A DNA stretch of 64,000 nucleotides, taken from the NCBI GenBank assembly GCA_021202275.1, contig JAJQDI010000005.1, positions 62,001-126,000 on the forward strand. The letters run 5' to 3'. The position numbers and the translations under genes were made by a program. This stretch comes from Bacteroides sp. (GTDB lineage Bacteria > Bacteroidota > Bacteroidia > Bacteroidales > Bacteroidaceae). Below the pieces are notes generated by a model that had not been told where the DNA came from, searched no databases, and saw nothing but the letters and a program-made list of their open reading frames with translations. Shown here in pieces: positions 10,414-21,577 of this stretch (positions are counted from its first letter, which is position 1; each line of letters starts with the position of its first letter).

Positions 10414-11671
10414 GATTTCCGGTGATCTGATTATAGATATCAATGTACTTTCTGGCAACTGCTCTTTCGGAATAATTGCCCGTCACTTTCCGTACCGCCT
10501 GTTCCGAAAGCAGTGTATATTCAGACTCGTTCAATGTCCAGAATATGCCATTGGCCAGGTCTTCGGTAGATCTGTAGTTGGCTACATAGCCATTGTGCAG
10601 GTGATCTATCATTTCGGGGATACCTCCTGTATGAAATCCGACGCAAGGTGTTCCGCAGGCCATAGCTTCCATGATCGTATTGGGAAGGTTATCTTCCAGA
10701 GAAGGGATCAGGAACAGGTCTACCGCGTTGTAAATATCCACCAGATCGTGTTCGTTGTTCACGTAGTTAAGCGGATATACCGGAAAAGGGAGCTGCTCTT
10801 CCAGTTGCTGCGATTTCTTTCCGAATACCGCGATTCCCAGATGATCTTTGTAGCCGGGATATTTCTCCGCCAGTAACTGTGACGCGCTGATCAGGTAGTC
10901 GATCCCTTTGCGCTTGTCGGTGATCTTGGCCGAACCGAACAGGATTAGTTTTTTGTCCTGGGGCAGTCCACACTTCTGGCGCGCTTTCTCTTTGTTGCCG
11001 GGTTTGAAGAAATTGGTATTGATCGGATTGGGAATGCTTTCGATCCGCTTGCCGATCAGCAACGCGCTTTTCGAAGCCACCCCTTTCAGCCACTGGCTAC
11101 AGGTCACAAACGTAATGTTGGTATTCTGGTACAAGTCGTGTTTTTTGTGGAATACTTTCCAGGACAGATCTTTGGTGCTGCTGCCGCCGTTGATGAACGG
11201 GCACGAGTCGCACTCCCGCTGATACCGGGTACACTCTCCCGAATAGTGGCAGATGCCGGTACAGGGCCACATATCGTGCATGGTCCAGACTACCGGTTTG
11301 CCGGAATCCAGTATCTTACGGATATTTTTCAGGGAAAGCATTCCCTGGTTGATCCAGTGCAGATGGATCACATCCGCCTGCCGGAATTCGGGCAGAGAGG
11401 TGATATCACTTCCTATATTGGCGATATCCACCGCGTAAAGGTCTTTCTTACTGAACCGTTTGGTGGCCCAGATCACTACTCTTTCCCAGAGAAAATTCCA
11501 TACGAGACGCCAGCTGTTCTCCATAGCCACCACACTCACCTGCTGTGTCTGTTTGTCTCTTACCAGCAGTTTTGCTTTGATCCCGTTATTTTTCAGAGCT
11601 TCCAGCAACCGGCTGGCAGCGATGGCTGCTCCTCCGGCACGTTCGGAAGTATTGATCAGAAGTATCCTCAT
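10406..11671 (-). CDS. Glycosyltransferase family 4
   Basis: MRILLINTSERAGGAAIAASRLL... LILFGSAKITDKRKG... LIPSLEDNLPNTIMEAMACGTPCVGFHTGGIPEMI; start moved to 11671. Confidence 0.92.
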   Translation of the reverse strand: MRILLINTSERAGGAAIAASRLLEALKNNGIKAKLLVRDKQTQQVSVVAMENSWRLVWNFLWERVVIWATKRFSKKDLYAVDIANIGSDITSLPEFRQADVIHLHWINQGMLSLKNIRKILDSGKPVVWTMHDMWPCTGICHYSGECTRYQRECDSCPFINGGSSTKDLSWKVFHKKHDLYQNTNITFVTCSQWLKGVASKSALLIGKRIESIPNPINTNFFKPGNKEKARQKCGLPQDKKLILFGSAKITDKRKGIDYLISASQLLAEKYPGYKDHLGIAVFGKKSQQLEEQLPFPVYPLNYVNNEHDLVDIYNAVDLFLIPSLEDNLPNTIMEAMACGTPCVGFHTGGIPEMIDHLHNGYVANYRSTEDLANGIFWTLNESEYTLLSEQAVRKVTGNYSERAVARKYIDIYNQITGNHA

Positions 11672-11789
11672 TCCCTTACAACTTTCTGCAAAAATAGCGA
11701 TTTTGGAGCGAGCAGACGATAAATTCAACCTTTTTTTGGACAAATAGCTCTGAATTTATCCTATCTTTGCCTTCCTATAATACAATTCT

Positions 11790-12641
11790 ATGGCAGACAA
11801 AATGGTCCGGTTCCTGAGAGAGTTGTTCCAGAGTTTTCTGAGTATCGTGAAAATCCTGCTTTTCTCCCGTCGGGCTACACCGGTGAAAGATAATTTCAGA
11901 AATAGAGAAGAATTAGTGATCCTGGCCAACGGGCCTTCGCTGAATACCACCCTGGAAAGGGCGGCGGATTTTCTCCGGGATAAGACGCTGCTGGCGGTCA
12001 ATTTCGGAGTGCTCTCCCCTGTTTATGAAAAGGTACGTCCGGAGCTCTATCTGATAGCCGATCCTCTTTTCTGGACCGTGCCGGAAAAACGTGTACAGCT
12101 TTTTGGTACGTTGGCAGAGAAAACCACCTGGCCGCTTAACCTGCTGGTACCGGCCCGCGCCTGGCAGAATAAGGAGTGGCAACCCCTGTTGGCAGGTAAT
12201 CCTCATATCCGGCTGTGTCTCTACAACACTACTCCTATCGAAGGGTTCCAGGGACTGTGCAACTTTATTTTTCGCAGAGGCTGGGGGGTGCCCCGTCCGC
12301 ATAATGTATTGATCCCCTGTATCACCATCGGGCTGGGGTTGCCTTTCCGGTGTGTTTACCTGGCTGGTGCAGACCATTCGTGGCTGCCGGAGATCTCGGT
12401 GACCGACCGCAACGAGGTGATGATGCACCAGAAACACTTTTACGATCAGGGAACTTCCCGGTCGGAAAGGGCAATAGAGGTAGACCAGAGCACCACCCGC
12501 CTCCACAAGGTGTTGTATCACATGTATGTAGCTTTCAGTTCCTACTTCGTTCTGGAAGCATATGCCCGTAAACTGGGAAAAGAGGTGATCAACATTACTC
12601 CGGGGTCGTATATAGACGCTTTCAAACGCATGAAGGTATGA
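11790..12641 (+). CDS. DUF115/MptE-like protein in surface-glycan locus
   Basis: VILANGPSLNTTLERAADFLRDKTLLAVNFGVLSPVYEKVRPELYLIADPLFW; overlaps start of next CDS (ATGA). Confidence 0.6.
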   Translation: MADKMVRFLRELFQSFLSIVKILLFSRRATPVKDNFRNREELVILANGPSLNTTLERAADFLRDKTLLAVNFGVLSPVYEKVRPELYLIADPLFWTVPEKRVQLFGTLAEKTTWPLNLLVPARAWQNKEWQPLLAGNPHIRLCLYNTTPIEGFQGLCNFIFRRGWGVPRPHNVLIPCITIGLGLPFRCVYLAGADHSWLPEISVTDRNEVMMHQKHFYDQGTSRSERAIEVDQSTTRLHKVLYHMYVAFSSYFVLEAYARKLGKEVINITPGSYIDAFKRMKV

Positions 12642-13393
12642 GAGACGGTATCATCATACAGGCACGCACAGGCTCTACCCGCCTTCACAACAAGATATTA
12701 CGTCCATTCTACGGCCAGCAACGTATCATTGATATCCTGATCTCCCGCATACGTAGTTCGTGTCCGGGCATCCCCGTGATACTGGCTACTACCCGGCAGC
12801 CGCAGGACGATGTGCTGGAAGAGGTGGCGCGGCAACACGGGATCTTCTTTTTCCGGGGCGAAGAAGATAATGTACTGGCACGTTTTCTGGGAGCTGCCGG
12901 TGCCTATGGCATAGACCGGCTGATCCGGGTCTGCTCGGACAATCCTTTTTTGCAAACAGATAGTTTCAACGAACTTTTCCGGGAGCATTCGGCAGAACCG
13001 GCAGATTATATCTCGTACGGATTTCCCGACGGTCGTCCGGTGATCCGTTCACACCTGGGGCTGTTTGCTGAACTGGCTACTACAGACGCGTTGAAGCGGG
13101 CGGCAGTGTGCGCGTCCGGAAGACCGGAGTATGCAGAGCATCTGACAACCTGTTTATATACACATCCCGGACAGTTCAGTTCCCGGTTGCTTCCTTTGCC
13201 GGAATCGCTCCGGCAACGGTACGATCTGAGGTTTACTCTGGATACCCACGAAGACTTTTCGTTGTTGCAGGAATTGTATGCTCTGTTTGTAGAGAGGGAA
13301 TTGATTGGTGTGGAAGGATTGCTGGGACTGGTAGAGGAGCGGCCCGGATACCTCAGTGGAATGCGGGACAATATCCGGAAGAATGAGAAATAG
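12638..13393 (+). CDS. Cytidylyltransferase family protein (SpsF/acylneuraminate-CMP transferase-like)
   Basis: GIIIQARTGSTRLHNKILRPFYGQQRIIDILISRI... FRGEEDNVLARFLGAAGAYGIDRLIRVCSDNPFLQ. Confidence 0.85.
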   Translation: MRDGIIIQARTGSTRLHNKILRPFYGQQRIIDILISRIRSSCPGIPVILATTRQPQDDVLEEVARQHGIFFFRGEEDNVLARFLGAAGAYGIDRLIRVCSDNPFLQTDSFNELFREHSAEPADYISYGFPDGRPVIRSHLGLFAELATTDALKRAAVCASGRPEYAEHLTTCLYTHPGQFSSRLLPLPESLRQRYDLRFTLDTHEDFSLLQELYALFVERELIGVEGLLGLVEERPGYLSGMRDNIRKNEK

Positions 13394-13506
13394 GAATTTC
13401 AGGAGGAAGATTTCAGTCCTTGTATTTTCCAATGTGTGTTATAAAGCGGATCCATGAAAAACTATTTTTTATTTTCAATCGTACATTGTAAATCAGTAAA
13501 TCGTAC

Positions 13507-14547
13507 ATGAAGCATACATATATAATCGGAGAGATCGGGCAGAACCACAATGGTTCGGTAGATATAGCCAAACTGATCGTGGAGCTGGTATCCCGTCCGG
13601 TGAAGGAGGAGGCCTTTGGTTTGGACCTGCGTCCGATGGACGCGGTGAAAATGACCAAGCGGGATCTGAAAGAGGAGCTTACCGTATCGCAGATGAACCG
13701 TATCTACGATTCGCCCCATTCCTTTGGCAGGACGTATGGAGAACACCGCGCTTTCCTTGAATTGACGGACGAAGAACATTTCGAAGTATATAAGCACGCC
13801 CGGTCCCTGGGCCTGGAATTTGTGGAGACACTCTGTTCCAGGGGATGCCTGTCCCTGCTCCGGTTGTTTACTCCGGATTATCTGAAAGTAGCCAGTCGCG
13901 ATCTGACCAATCTGCCTCTGGTGGAAGCGCTGGCGGAGACCGGTATCCCGATGATACTGTCTACCGGTATGGCCGGACGTAAAGAGCTGGATGAGGCGTT
14001 GGAGACGATCCATCGCTACCATTCTCGCATCTCTATCCTGCATTGTGTGTCGGAATATCCTACCCATCCCGATCATCTCAATCTCCGCAGCATGGAGTAT
14101 CTGAAAAAACATTACGGACAGTACCGGATCGGTTTCTCAGACCATACTATTGGCATTGCTGCCACGGCGGTTGCCGTAGGTCTGGGGGCGGAGATCATCG
14201 AAAAGCATGTCACCATTGACCGTCGCATGAAAGGTACCGACCAACTCGGTTCCCTGGGTCCGGATGGGGTGAACCGTATGATCCGGGACATCCGGCTGGC
14301 AGAGCGATGGATGGGCAGGGAAGAGCTCTATATCGACGAACATGTGGCGCAGGCAAAGGTGAAGCTGGAGCGTTCCATTGCCACGAAGCGGACACTGAAA
14401 CCCGGAGAGGTGATCACGGAAGAAGATATTCATCTGCTGAGTCCGGGTGACGGTTTCAAATGGACAGAACGCGATCAGCTGATCGGACGCGAAGTGTCTG
14501 TGGAGATCCCAGCCCATGAGATCATTTATCCCTCTTCATTGCGATAA
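13507..14547 (+). CDS. N-acetylneuraminate synthase (NeuB) family protein with C-terminal SAF domain
   Basis: IGEIGQNHNGSVDIAKLIVE... DYLKVASRDLTNLPLVEALAETGIPMILSTGMA... GFSDHTIGIAATAVAVGLGAEIIEKHVTIDRRMKGTDQ; SAF: RSIATKRTLKPGEVITEEDI. Confidence 0.92.
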   Translation: MKHTYIIGEIGQNHNGSVDIAKLIVELVSRPVKEEAFGLDLRPMDAVKMTKRDLKEELTVSQMNRIYDSPHSFGRTYGEHRAFLELTDEEHFEVYKHARSLGLEFVETLCSRGCLSLLRLFTPDYLKVASRDLTNLPLVEALAETGIPMILSTGMAGRKELDEALETIHRYHSRISILHCVSEYPTHPDHLNLRSMEYLKKHYGQYRIGFSDHTIGIAATAVAVGLGAEIIEKHVTIDRRMKGTDQLGSLGPDGVNRMIRDIRLAERWMGREELYIDEHVAQAKVKLERSIATKRTLKPGEVITEEDIHLLSPGDGFKWTERDQLIGREVSVEIPAHEIIYPSSLR

Positions 14548-14582
14548 AACACGGAATATACCTGGATTTTTACCTATATTAA

Positions 14583-15104
<522 letters not shown>

Positions 15105-15195
15105 ACGGTCTTTTTTATAGGATAGATCTGTGTATTTGTATACGGTAACGATTCTCTGTATATGTAATCATACTTCTTTGTATATATGTAGTTAA

Positions 15196-15339
15196 GCTAC
15201 CTCGCCCTGATCGGATGCGATGAGTAAAGATATGAAAAAGCGGGGATTTAAATTCTTTGGTTCTGCCATTTGTTGTGTCTATTTACAGGCTATCGGATTT
15301 GTAAATGATCACCTGGTCAGCTACGTATGTAAAAAATAA
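15196..15339 (+). pseudogene. tag: C-terminal remnant of DNA-3-methyladenine glycosylase I
   Basis: Frame reads ATSP*SDAMSKDMKKRGFKFFGSAICCVYLQAIGFVNDHLVSYVCKK*, matching the conserved Tag C-terminus; preceded by in-frame TAA and interrupted by TGA at 15208. Confidence 0.75.
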
Positions 15340-16252
15340 AAACATTTCATCCTTACTTTCTGATCCATTTGTGTCCTGGTTTGTTGAACGTCTACATACA
15401 GGAGGGAATGAGAAAAAAAGTCTATGGTTGGGGGTATGGTGTATAGTCGGGATGTGTGTATCCTGTGCGGAAGAGGTAAAGATACTGGATACGGAACCGG
15501 TAGCGGCAGGTGTAACAGATACACTGACCCTGGTTACCGATCTGCTGCCGGAGGTGGATACACTTCCTGTGCTTCCCTGTAAATGTATTTATCTTACGAT
15601 TGATGATTCACCTCTGAACGGAACTAAATATCTGGATAGTGTGATCGTGGCCGAAACCATAAAAGCAAATGTATTTATGGTAGGAAAGGCCATAGATGAA
15701 AGCCGTAAATTTCAGAATTATCATAAGATACTTCAGGAAAATCCATATATTGAGATTTACAACCACAGTTATTCGCATGCCAGCAACAGATACTTTCATT
15801 TTTATGGAGATCCTGCCTCTGTGTTAGATGATTTTGAGATGAACCGCTCGAAATTCCATATTGAACATAAAATAGCACGCCTGCCCGGACGTAACCTGTG
15901 GCTATTAGGGGACAGAAAAAGGAACTGCGACCAGCCTGCCGGACGAGCGGCAGCGTTACTTGCCGATGAAGGGTATCAGATATTCGGATGGGACTTGGAA
16001 TGGAGGTATGCCGCGGAAGACTATGTTCCGGAGCAAACCATTGATCAACTGGTGGTACAGGCCGAGTATCTGTATACCTCTTCACGCACCTTCACACCGG
16101 ACCATGTGGTGTTGCTGATACATGATCAGATGTTTGCCAGGAGGCACGAACAAAACGATCTGGGAGAACTGATCCGCAAACTGAAAGAGAAAGACTTTAC
16201 ATTTGAATACCTGACGGCCTATCCGGTCTCTATGGATGAAAGGCAGGAGTGA
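15305..16252 (+). CDS. Polysaccharide deacetylase (NodB)-like lipoprotein; start uncertain
   Basis: CIYLTIDDSPLNGTKYLDSV, IYNHSYSHASN, RLPGRN, GYQIFGWDLEW, VVLLIHDQMF are NodB-like motifs. EKKSLWLGVWCIVGMCVSCAEE resembles a lipoprotein signal peptide. Confidence 0.75.
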   Translation: MITWSATYVKNKNISSLLSDPFVSWFVERLHTGGNEKKSLWLGVWCIVGMCVSCAEEVKILDTEPVAAGVTDTLTLVTDLLPEVDTLPVLPCKCIYLTIDDSPLNGTKYLDSVIVAETIKANVFMVGKAIDESRKFQNYHKILQENPYIEIYNHSYSHASNRYFHFYGDPASVLDDFEMNRSKFHIEHKIARLPGRNLWLLGDRKRNCDQPAGRAAALLADEGYQIFGWDLEWRYAAEDYVPEQTIDQLVVQAEYLYTSSRTFTPDHVVLLIHDQMFARRHEQNDLGELIRKLKEKDFTFEYLTAYPVSMDERQE

Positions 16253-16324
16253 TCTGTAACTTCCACATATAGATCTACACCTTACATGAAGTATAAGATT
16301 GTCTGATCCGTAAGTCTGTTTCCT

Positions 16325-16861
16325 CTATTTATATCTGTAAAAAGTGAATGTTTTGGATACTCTCTTTCTTTCCGGCAGACGTGACTGCTTCCGGAATATC
16401 CGGTAATCGTCAGCCGACATGATCATTTTCAGATTCTCCAGGATCACCGGATCACATAGGGTATCTGTTCCCTGCTGGTGTACATCTATCATGCAATTAT
16501 GGACCAGGTCGATTTCGATACGGAACTGATGTTTCTCTTCCAGAGGAAGATAATATCCCGGCCTGCCATCCAGATACGTGATCATACCCATGGCAGCCCC
16601 ACTCTGATACATATAAACTTCTCCGTAAGGGTGGTAAAATGTCATATTCTGCATGACCGTCTTCATTCCGTCTATATACAGGGCATTGTCTTCCTCGTAA
16701 CCATCACCGGAATTCCATATCATCACATTGCAACGTTGCGTTATATAACTTACATCCGCCTCGATCATATTCGGTTGATGTGTGGATTGTTTTTTCCTAC
16801 CACACGATATGGGAAACATACATACTGAAACAAGCAAAATCAGTGTAAGGGATCGTATCAT
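16325..16861 (-). CDS. Hypothetical lipoprotein
   Basis: Start moved to MIRSLTLILLVSVCMFPISCGRKK (16861); lipobox PISC. Confidence 0.7.
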   Translation of the reverse strand: MIRSLTLILLVSVCMFPISCGRKKQSTHQPNMIEADVSYITQRCNVMIWNSGDGYEEDNALYIDGMKTVMQNMTFYHPYGEVYMYQSGAAMGMITYLDGRPGYYLPLEEKHQFRIEIDLVHNCMIDVHQQGTDTLCDPVILENLKMIMSADDYRIFRKQSRLPERKRVSKTFTFYRYK

Positions 16862-16863
16862 AA

Positions 16864-18306
16864 TCAGAGTTTCTTTTTGCGCAAAACAATAGCGAATAAT
16901 TCCTGCTGAATGTGGGAACCAAGCAGGCGGTTGAGTAACAGATAGATGCAGGCTCCTGCAGATATCCCTGTCACCAACAATAGAATGTCGTGGGTGAGGA
17001 ACAATTTCGTGCCCCATACGCCTAATCCCATCACTCCGGTCAATGCCACATAAGGAATCAGGTCTTTTGTCTGTCTCCACATCCCATATCCTGTCACTTT
17101 TTGTACATTGTACGAGGTAATGAGGTATTGGATCACACCTACTACCACCTGTCCGATGATAAGAGCGATGATCCCCATAGGAAGCGTTACGAAGATAGCC
17201 ACCAGTGTGAGTATATTCTTTATCACCTCTATCCGGAAGATGATACGGGTTTTTCCGATAGCCATGATGTAGTTATTGAGCAGAGAAGTGAGTACAAAAA
17301 AGATCCCTTTCAGCAGAAAAAGCTGGAACATAGGGACCGATTGGTTCCATTTGTCGCCGAACAAGGTATGGAACAGAGGGGTAGTCACCAGAATGAGGCC
17401 CACGAAGACAGGAAAGCTCAGATAGGCCGTCATGCGGCTCATCTTGCCAAATATCCGGTACATCCGTTCGTTGTCGTCTTGTATGGAAGCCAACGCCGGG
17501 AAAATGGCATTCCCGATGGTCTGACTAAGGGCAGTGATACCCATCCGGCTCCATTTATCGGCTTGCGTATAGAATCCGAGATCGCGTATGCTGTACCAGG
17601 TACTGATGAGCAAAGTGTAAATATTCTGAAAGAAGGTACTGATAAACGAGGCCAGCATCATGTGTGAACCCACTGCAAAGGTGCTGCGCAGGGATTCTCT
17701 GCTGAATTCCGCCTGGGGACGCCAGCTGCTGACGACCCAGAGGACAAGGGTTTTGAAAAAAGAGATAGACAACACCTGTACGACCAATGCCCAGATACCG
17801 TATCCATACAAGGCCAGAAGGATGGCAAACACAGCCGACAGAGAAAGGGCGATCAGGTTGGCCAGGGTCAGTTTACGGATATTCATGGTTTTCATCAGGA
17901 TCCCGGTCTGTACCAGACCCAGAGAGATAAATATAATTTGCAGGCAGACGACCCGGGTGAGCAAGATGAGGCGGGGCTCTTCGTAGTAACCGGCAATCCA
18001 GGGGGCAGTCAGGAACAGGAGCAGATAAATTGCCAAGCAAATACCCAGATTGAAAAAGAAAACCGTACTGTAGTCTTTGGAGATCGTGACCTTCTTCTGT
18101 ACCAATGCCATGGTGAATCCGCTGTCACTGAATATATTGGCGAAAGCGACAAACACCAGGATAATACCGAGCAGACCGAAGTCTTCCGGAGGGAGGATGT
18201 TGGCGAGGATCACCCCGGTCACGGCGTAACTCACCTGTGTGAACACCTTGTCAATGGTGCTCCATACCAGTGCGTTGACGGTCTTGGCTTTGAGACTATC
18301 ACTCAT
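16864..18306 (-). CDS. Lipopolysaccharide/oligosaccharide flippase (Wzx/MOP superfamily)
   Basis: 480 aa polytopic; LVWSTIDKVFTQVSYAVTGVILANILPPEDFGLLGIILVFVAFANIFSDSGFTMALVQKK. Confidence 0.93.
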   Translation of the reverse strand: MSDSLKAKTVNALVWSTIDKVFTQVSYAVTGVILANILPPEDFGLLGIILVFVAFANIFSDSGFTMALVQKKVTISKDYSTVFFFNLGICLAIYLLLFLTAPWIAGYYEEPRLILLTRVVCLQIIFISLGLVQTGILMKTMNIRKLTLANLIALSLSAVFAILLALYGYGIWALVVQVLSISFFKTLVLWVVSSWRPQAEFSRESLRSTFAVGSHMMLASFISTFFQNIYTLLISTWYSIRDLGFYTQADKWSRMGITALSQTIGNAIFPALASIQDDNERMYRIFGKMSRMTAYLSFPVFVGLILVTTPLFHTLFGDKWNQSVPMFQLFLLKGIFFVLTSLLNNYIMAIGKTRIIFRIEVIKNILTLVAIFVTLPMGIIALIIGQVVVGVIQYLITSYNVQKVTGYGMWRQTKDLIPYVALTGVMGLGVWGTKLFLTHDILLLVTGISAGACIYLLLNRLLGSHIQQELFAIVLRKKKL

Positions 18307-18348
18307 ATTTACGATTTGACGATTTACGATTTACAATTGAAATATGAG
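18302..18348. repeat. 9-bp inverted repeat (ctcatattt/aaatatgag) flanking tandem TTTACGATTT-type motifs
   Basis: ctcatatttacgatttgacgatttacgatttacaattgaaatatgag read directly. Confidence 0.8.
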
Positions 18349-18462
18349 GATTTATTGCTTTGTCATGATTCATTCTTTGATTCTTACTAAGAAACGTTTG
18401 CGATTTACAATTGAAGCCATCTCCTGTGATGGATGGAGTACAATCAATCGTCAAATCGTAAA

Positions 18463-20502
18463 TCACTTCACTGGGCTTCCCGGTTTTACCTGTTTTTCAG
18501 GAGTGAGCACGGCAAGGGTACCATCGGCATTTTCGGCTGAGAGGATCATTCCTTCCGACACGATCCCTCGGAGTTTGCGGGGTGGCAGGTTGGCGATGAA
18601 GCATACCTGTTTGCCTACCAATTCTTCGGGAGTATAGTATAAAGCTATACCCGATACGATGGTACGTGTTTCCAGTCCGTCCTCTATCTTAAATTGCAGC
18701 AACTTGTCTGCTTTCGGTACTTTCTGACACTCCACTACGGTACCTACCCGGATATCCAGCTTGAGGAAGTCTTCGAAGTCGATGTTTTCCCGGATCGGAT
18801 GAGCTTTGTATTCTGCTTCGTCATTGGCCTTTTTCGTATCCTGTAGCTTTTGTATCTGAGCCTCAATGGTAGCATCTTCGATCTTTTCGAAAAGCAACTC
18901 CGCCTTGTTGAGCTGATGTCCTGTCAGAAGCAGGTCCGTATGTCCCAACTGTGCCCAGTCGAACGCCGTCATTCCCAGCATGTCGCGCAACTTCTGTGAA
19001 CTGAAAGGCAGGAAAGGTTCGAAAGCAATCGCCAGATTGGCTACTAACTGCAGGCTGATGTTAAGTATTGTGCCTACACGCTCCATATCTGTTTTGGCCA
19101 GTTTCCACGGTTCGGTATCTGCCAGGTATTTGTTGCCGATACGAGCGAGGTTCATCGCCTCTTTCTGTGCGTCACGGAATTTGAATACATCCAGCAGTTT
19201 CTCTACCTCGGTTTTTACATCCGCAAACTCGTGAAGGGTTTCCCGGTCGTAGTCGGTCAGTGCTCCGGCAGCAGGAACTTTCCCATCAAAATACTTATGA
19301 GTAAGCACAAGGGCGCGGTTCACGAAATTGCCATACACAGCCACCAGTTCGTTGTTGTTGCGTGCCTGGAAGTCGCGCCAGGTAAAGTCATTGTCTTTGG
19401 TTTCCGGAGCATTGGCGGTAAGTACATAGCGCAATACATCCTGCTTGCCTGGGAACTCTTCCAGGTACTCGTGCAGCCACACTGCCCAGTTGCGGGAGGT
19501 AGAGATCTTTTCTCCCTCCAGGTTGAGGAATTCGTTGCTGGGTACATTGTCCGGTAATATATAGCTGCCTTCCGCCTTCAGCATGGCAGGGAATACGATG
19601 CAGTGGAACACAATGTTATCTTTTCCGATAAAATGGATCAGACGTGATTCGGGATCTTTCCACCAGGTCTCCCAGGTGTCCGGCAACAGTTCTTTGGTGT
19701 TAGAAATGTATCCGATGGGTGCGTCGAACCACACATACAATACTTTTCCTTCCGCTCCTTCTACCGGCACAGGGATGCCCCAATCGAGATCACGGCTCAC
19801 AGCACGGGGTTGCAAACCCATATCGAGCCAGCTTTTGCACTGACCATAGACATTGGGACGCCACTCCTTATGATCTTCCAGGATCCACTGACGCAGCCAC
19901 GACTCGTGCTGGTCAAGCGGGAGATACCAGTGTTTGGTCTCTTTCCGCACAGGCTGGCTTCCGCTGATCGCACTCTTGGGGTTGATCAGATCGGTAGGTG
20001 AAAGCGAAGTCCCGCACTTTTCACACTGGTCGCCATATGCTCCTTCTGAATGGCAATGCGGACACTCACCGGTGATGTAACGGTCTGCCAGGAATTGGTG
20101 TGCCTCTTCGTCGTAATATTGTTCGGAAATACGTTCGATAAACTCTCCCTTATCATATAATTTACGGAAAAAGTCAGAGGCCACTTCGTGGTGTGTCTTT
20201 GAAGTTGTACGGCTATAAATATCAAAAGAAATACCGAAATCCGCGAAAGATTGCTTGATGAGTGTGTGATAGCGGTCTACCACATCCTGTGGAGTAATGC
20301 CTTCTTTCCTGGCACGGATGGTAATAGGCACCCCGTGCTCGTCCGACCCGCCGATGAAGAGTACTTCCTCTTTCCGGAGGCGCAGGTAGCGGACATAAAT
20401 GTCGGCAGGCACATATACCCCTGCCAGATGGCCTATATGTACAGGACCGTTGGCATACGGAAGTGCCGAGGTGACGGTAGTCCTTTTGAATTTCTTTTCC
20501 AT
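18463..20502 (-). CDS. metG: Methionyl-tRNA synthetase with C-terminal tRNA-binding domain
   Basis: [42 protein letters not shown]; zinc knuckle [30 protein letters not shown]-terminal [24 protein letters not shown]. Confidence 0.98.
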   Translation of the reverse strand: MEKKFKRTTVTSALPYANGPVHIGHLAGVYVPADIYVRYLRLRKEEVLFIGGSDEHGVPITIRARKEGITPQDVVDRYHTLIKQSFADFGISFDIYSRTTSKTHHEVASDFFRKLYDKGEFIERISEQYYDEEAHQFLADRYITGECPHCHSEGAYGDQCEKCGTSLSPTDLINPKSAISGSQPVRKETKHWYLPLDQHESWLRQWILEDHKEWRPNVYGQCKSWLDMGLQPRAVSRDLDWGIPVPVEGAEGKVLYVWFDAPIGYISNTKELLPDTWETWWKDPESRLIHFIGKDNIVFHCIVFPAMLKAEGSYILPDNVPSNEFLNLEGEKISTSRNWAVWLHEYLEEFPGKQDVLRYVLTANAPETKDNDFTWRDFQARNNNELVAVYGNFVNRALVLTHKYFDGKVPAAGALTDYDRETLHEFADVKTEVEKLLDVFKFRDAQKEAMNLARIGNKYLADTEPWKLAKTDMERVGTILNISLQLVANLAIAFEPFLPFSSQKLRDMLGMTAFDWAQLGHTDLLLTGHQLNKAELLFEKIEDATIEAQIQKLQDTKKANDEAEYKAHPIRENIDFEDFLKLDIRVGTVVECQKVPKADKLLQFKIEDGLETRTIVSGIALYYTPEELVGKQVCFIANLPPRKLRGIVSEGMILSAENADGTLAVLTPEKQVKPGSPVK

Positions 20503-21445
20503 TGTATCGTAAGTATGTTTGTTAGATGCTTTTATAAGAAGGTACAAAGATAGCTACTTTTTCTATATTTTAGGTAATAGATGGAGTAGCAAGTGTTGTG
20601 CTGTAGCCGAATGAAAGATCGGGACAGAGTTGTGAAACAGTCATTCCTGGGAAAAGCAGATTAGTTATCTGTTGGTTTCCTCTTTTTAGGGATTGCCGGA
20701 TGTTGCCGGAGTTTATGGGGTATTTACGGAAAGTAAATCAAACCGTGGTATATAATCATTTTGTCAATTCTGACGAATTGTATTTTATAATGCCGGAGAA
20801 TTCGTTATTTCTCAGCCTAAAGTTCCTTTCAGAATAGTCGATTTTTCAGGGAGTAGCTTTGTTCGTTTTGTTATGTAATTATTAGGTATGGGTTTTTTTT
20901 GACTTTGAAAGCATCAAATTTGTATTGATTTTTATGTTTGTATTTCTGCTATGGTATCATTCTGTTGTTTTAAAAATTTCATTGGATTACTTCTGAAAAA
21001 TTGAAAAACTCTTTTTGGGGAAATAATAAATGGCTTTTTTTCGTTCTGTATACGGAGCGAATCGTTTTTCAAGGTGAAAACTCCATTTTCACTACCGGAA
21101 AACAGTAGTTAGACTGCCAGTTATCCTTACCGGTAGCAGTGTTTAGAATGCTACAAAGCAGGGTCTTTTTTTGATTTCGGTCATTTTTTTATGTTGGAAG
21201 AGCTTTTTTGGAAAATAAGGTTGTTAGTTAATTTATTAAAAAAGAAGTAATTTGTCAGGTATTACTTTGATTTTATAATTATATGTATGTTTCCTGACGC
21301 AACTTTACCGGTTCAGAAACCGTCTGAACTTTATTCCGTATACAATGTATGTAAGCTATTTTGACCCCACATGGATCGGGATAAATAAGTATTCATCAAT
21401 GAATTGTATATATACCCCTGTATGGGTTTGAATACAGGTGATATA

Positions 21446-21577
21446 CTATTTATCTATAAACTCATTCACCACATATGTTTCTATCACTTCGTCTACAGAA
21501 GTAGATAGCGTGGGTCTGTGCGGTTTACGTCCAACAAAAATTATATATCCATTCTCATTCGGTGTGATGAGACGCAC
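21446..21577 (-). other. Cryptic short ORF (43 aa, GTG start) in a 1.3-kb intergenic region
   Basis: Reads VRLITPNENGYIIFVGRKPHRPTLSTSVDEVIETYVVNEFIDK*; protein-like composition, frame open further upstream to a TAG. Confidence 0.35.

Noticed and set aside
17101-18390. Plus-strand ORFs opposite the flippase
   Set aside because: Hydrophilic antisense translations of a membrane protein gene; no family resemblance.
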